A stretch of DNA of 62,346 bases from Kitasatospora griseola. Lineage in GTDB: Bacteria > Actinomycetota > Actinomycetes > Streptomycetales > Streptomycetaceae. A program made the position numbers and the translations under genes. The notes below the pieces were generated by a model. It was not told the origin of the DNA. It saw only the letters and a list, made by a program, of their open reading frames with translations, and did no database searches. Positions 60,082 to 62,346 of this stretch are shown piece after piece. The stretch is from the NCBI RefSeq assembly GCF_014648555.1, contig NZ_BMRI01000025.1, positions 37,935 through 100,280 on the forward strand, in the 5' to 3' direction. Positions within the stretch are counted from its first letter, which is position 1; each line of letters starts with the position of its first letter.

Positions 60082-61619
60082 ACCCGCAGGTCCAGCATCG
60101 GCTCGGCGAACCGGGAGCGGCCGCAGATGACGCTGAACAGCGGAAGCATCTCGCGGGGCAGGTCCATGGTGTGCTGCAGCCGGAACTCGTCGAAGGACCG
60201 GACGGGGCGGGCGAACAGGCCGTGTGCGGCGGCGGCGGTCGCCAACCCGTGCGAGGCCCAGCCGCACCACAACTGGAGCAGCGACCAGCCGGCCGGCCCG
60301 AACTCGTCCAGGATCCTGTCGAGGTCGGCGGAGAAGACCCACACGGCGTTCGCATGGCGCAACCCGCTGTCCGTAGTGGGCCCGAGGGGGTAGCCGAAGG
60401 CGCCCTGGAGCGTGCGCAGCATCCCGGGGTCCGTCTGCTCGGACTCGAGCCGCCCCGCCACCACCGTGTACCGGCCGGTGGGAAGGCCGGCCAGGCGCTG
60501 CAGCGCGACGGTGGTGCGCACCCTGCGACCCACCTCGGCGAGCAGCGGCCCCGGTGCGGGCCCGCCGAGCCAGGCGAGCATGTCCGCCAAGCAGTCCTCG
60601 CCGAGCACGGTGGGCCTGGCGGAGAACCCTGTGACCGCGGCAGGGACCCGACCAGCGGTCCGGTTCCACAGAGTCTCGGCCCAGCTGGGCCGCACGGTGC
60701 CGGGACCAGCGGCCGGCAGCTCCGGCACACCACACGTCGGTTCGACCTCAGCGCAGGACAGCCCGGCCAGCGGCGCCGTCACCTCGGCGGCCTCCAGCAG
60801 CAGGTCGTCGTCGGCCCCCTGCCGCAGCAGCGCGCGCTCGGTATCGTCCTGCGGCAGGCCCGACCCGGCCGCGCCCGGCAGGAGGCGGCTCGACGGGAGC
60901 GGGCCGACGCCTTCGAGGGTCACGACCAGCGGCAGTGACCAGGCCCCGGGACCGGTGCCTGCCAGCAGGCGGGCGCCCGCGGCAGTGACCGCTCCGTCCA
61001 GCCGCAGCCGGGCCCGGGCACCCAGCAGGTCCGCGGCAAGGTGCAGGGCGCGCAGGTTGATGCCCAGTTCCAGCAGGCCCAAGGGGCACCGCAGACGGTC
61101 GTACAGCGCGGGCAGGTCGGTGAAACGGGCAGCCAGGAGCACGGTGACGTCGCCCTGGGCGGGAAGCAGTCCCGCGAGTTCGCCGTCGGCGGCCACCGTG
61201 TCCGGCAGATCGACCAGTGCATGCCGGTAGAGGTCCAGGTAGGCGAACGACCCGTCGGGAGCCAGGACGAAGACGTGCACGGGGAACTTGCTGCGCACCG
61301 AGGCGACCGAGCGGTGGTCGTTGAACCGGTTGGAGGGCTCCCGTCGCTGCAGGCCGACGGCGGCGACCAGCAGGTGGCCCAGCAGGTCCCCGGGCGGCAC
61401 GGCCGAGCGGGCGGCGGGCCTCAGCGGCTGCGGGTACGGTGCGTCGGCCAGCAGTCGATGGGTGCCGGCCGGAAGCGGCCGCCCCTTGGCGCCCCGGGCC
61501 GCGGTCGGGGTCAGGGTGGCCGTGGTGGGTGCGTTGCGGTCCCCCTGGATCGGCTCGGCCAGGACGACCCGCAAGGCGCCCTGTCGGTGGGCGAAGAGCC
61601 GGACATCGGTCGTGGTCAT
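60078..61619 (-). CDS. Nitroreductase-family azoline dehydrogenase (SagB/TbtE-like, two-domain)
   Basis: A 513-residue flavoprotein-type enzyme. Two nitroreductase-like halves are visible: residues 40-230 (SNRFNDHRSVASVRSKFPVH, LGLLELGINLRALHLAADLL) and 270-513 (EDCLADMLAWLGGPAPGP, LRHANAVWVFSADLDRILDE, AAHGLFARPVRSFDEFRLQH). This doubled form is typical of azoline dehydrogenases in thiopeptide/TOMM clusters, which oxidise thiazolines and oxazolines to azoles with FMN. The ATG at 61619 starts TTTDVRLFAHRQG. It lies 101 bases after the YcaO gene and is coupled to the SpaB_C gene by ATGA. Confidence 0.85.
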   Translation of the reverse strand: MTTTDVRLFAHRQGALRVVLAEPIQGDRNAPTTATLTPTAARGAKGRPLPAGTHRLLADAPYPQPLRPAARSAVPPGDLLGHLLVAAVGLQRREPSNRFNDHRSVASVRSKFPVHVFVLAPDGSFAYLDLYRHALVDLPDTVAADGELAGLLPAQGDVTVLLAARFTDLPALYDRLRCPLGLLELGINLRALHLAADLLGARARLRLDGAVTAAGARLLAGTGPGAWSLPLVVTLEGVGPLPSSRLLPGAAGSGLPQDDTERALLRQGADDDLLLEAAEVTAPLAGLSCAEVEPTCGVPELPAAGPGTVRPSWAETLWNRTAGRVPAAVTGFSARPTVLGEDCLADMLAWLGGPAPGPLLAEVGRRVRTTVALQRLAGLPTGRYTVVAGRLESEQTDPGMLRTLQGAFGYPLGPTTDSGLRHANAVWVFSADLDRILDEFGPAGWSLLQLWCGWASHGLATAAAAHGLFARPVRSFDEFRLQHTMDLPREMLPLFSVICGRSRFAEPMLDLRV

Positions 61620-61720
61620 CGGTGGCGCTGCCCTTTCCGACGGGTTCTCAGGTCTCGGCGATTGCTCACTGCGTGCTCGGCGGGGGCTCGACGGGTGCGA
61701 CAGTGCTCGTGCGACGGCGC

Positions 61721-62346
61721 TCAGGGGAACGGATGGGGATCGAACGGGAAGTCCTCGTAACGCGGCGGCGTGCCATCCGTGGCCGCCATCGCGGCGGCCA
61801 GCCGCGGAAGTCCGGCGAGCCGCTGCTGCGCCTGCCCGAAGCACATCGGCAGGATGCCGGGAACCACCGCCTTGACGACCGACAGTCCGGCTGCGGTGTG
61901 CTCGGGCGTGGACTGGTCCACCACCACGATGCGGTCCAGACCGGCCTGGCGGAACAGCCCGGCGACAAACCGCAGTGCCTGTGTGACGTCTCCTTGAGCG
62001 GCGCTGGTGAAGACTCCGGGCCAGCCGGGGAACGCCTCGGCCAGGCTCACCACCGGTCCGCCCAGCATGGCCTCGATCCGGGGAAGCAGTTCGGGGTACG
62101 CGTACCGCTTGTGGTGATCGAGCATCTCGTCGACCAACCAGGGATCGGCCACCGCCGGGCGGCTCTCCTCGACATCCCAGTTCACTCCCCCGCTGACCAG
62201 CTGGGACAGCTCCCACAGACCAGCCCTGGCCGCCCCCACCGGGTCGGCCCCGGAACCGGCGGAGCTGAGGCTGCACGGCATCCGGCCGTCCTCGCGCAGC
62301 GCCAGGACCCAGACCACTGGGACCGTGAGATCCACAGTGGCGACCA
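61721..62346 (-). CDS. YcaO-type azoline-forming cyclodehydratase, C-terminal part (cut by window edge)
   Basis: The C-terminal 207 residues of an ATP-dependent YcaO enzyme that converts Cys/Ser/Thr of a precursor peptide to azolines. The segments VVWVLALREDGRMPCSLSSA, VGAARAGLWELSQLVSG (ATP-binding Glu region) and VVPGILPMCFGQAQQRLAGL are typical. The extreme C-terminus DPHPFP matches the proline-rich end (PxPxP) of TOMM YcaO proteins. The N-terminal half and any partner (E1-like or ocin-ThiF protein) lie beyond the right edge. It is first in this minus-strand run of three genes. Confidence 0.88.
   Translation of the reverse strand, partial: VATVDLTVPVVWVLALREDGRMPCSLSSAGSGADPVGAARAGLWELSQLVSGGVNWDVEESRPAVADPWLVDEMLDHHKRYAYPELLPRIEAMLGGPVVSLAEAFPGWPGVFTSAAQGDVTQALRFVAGLFRQAGLDRIVVVDQSTPEHTAAGLSVVKAVVPGILPMCFGQAQQRLAGLPRLAAAMAATDGTPPRYEDFPFDPHPFP

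Overview
The window is high-GC DNA (about 73-75% by eye) with strong G/C third-position bias, many GTG/TTG starts, abundant TetR/GntR/LysR/ROK regulators, Spo0M-like and SUKH proteins, a SAM methyltransferase of the DUF574 type and many secreted enzymes. Together these point to a streptomycete (Streptomyces or Kitasatospora), in accessory or arm-like chromosome. No rRNA, tRNA, CRISPR array or replication origin was seen.

Left part (1-17 kb): a TetR regulator divergent from a zinc-type alcohol dehydrogenase; small secreted proteins; an aminoglycoside-phosphotransferase-like kinase; broken genes (a mycothiol-dependent isomerase remnant, a patatin remnant, a SAM methyltransferase, and an Ntn acylase broken by one extra C); a RecD2-type helicase followed in the same frame by a GNAT-tailed ORF with no usable start; a secreted M43 metalloprotease; a VOC protein; an acyl-CoA thioesterase-like hydrolase and an acyl-CoA dehydrogenase.

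Centre (17-37 kb): two giant tandem STAND-type proteins, an nSTAND NTPase with WD40 repeats and a trypsin-NTPase-TPR protein. These are the most system-like pair in the window and resemble conflict or signalling NTPases. Next come an Rrf2 regulator and an MFS exporter sharing a two-part operator, divergent Spo0M paralogues, a decayed S33 peptidase and an intact paralogue. An island of mobile debris follows: an IS630-type mini-element with intact inverted repeats, an orphan colicin-immunity-like gene, and an internally deleted IS5 transposase. It leads into a compact three-gene overlapping operon that looks like a toxin-antitoxin module, then a DUF574 methyltransferase, a DUF4328 membrane protein and a SUKH protein.

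Right part (37-57 kb): a biotin operon bioB-bioA-bioD (no bioF here) ending in a strong terminator; a large secreted lectin-bearing protein; TetR/reductase, AKR/LysR and TetR/SDR regulator-enzyme pairs with visible operators; an AIG2/SGNH fusion hydrolase; two tandem secreted paralogues; a ROK regulator; a GntR regulator and exonuclease III.

Right edge (57-62.3 kb): AT-richer small genes, a frameshifted SUKH gene, a LuxR-type regulator, and the start of an azole-forming RiPP (TOMM/thiopeptide-like) cluster on the minus strand: YcaO cyclodehydratase (cut by the window edge), a double nitroreductase-type azoline dehydrogenase, and a stand-alone SpaB_C/thiopeptide-type protein. No precursor peptide was recognised inside the window.
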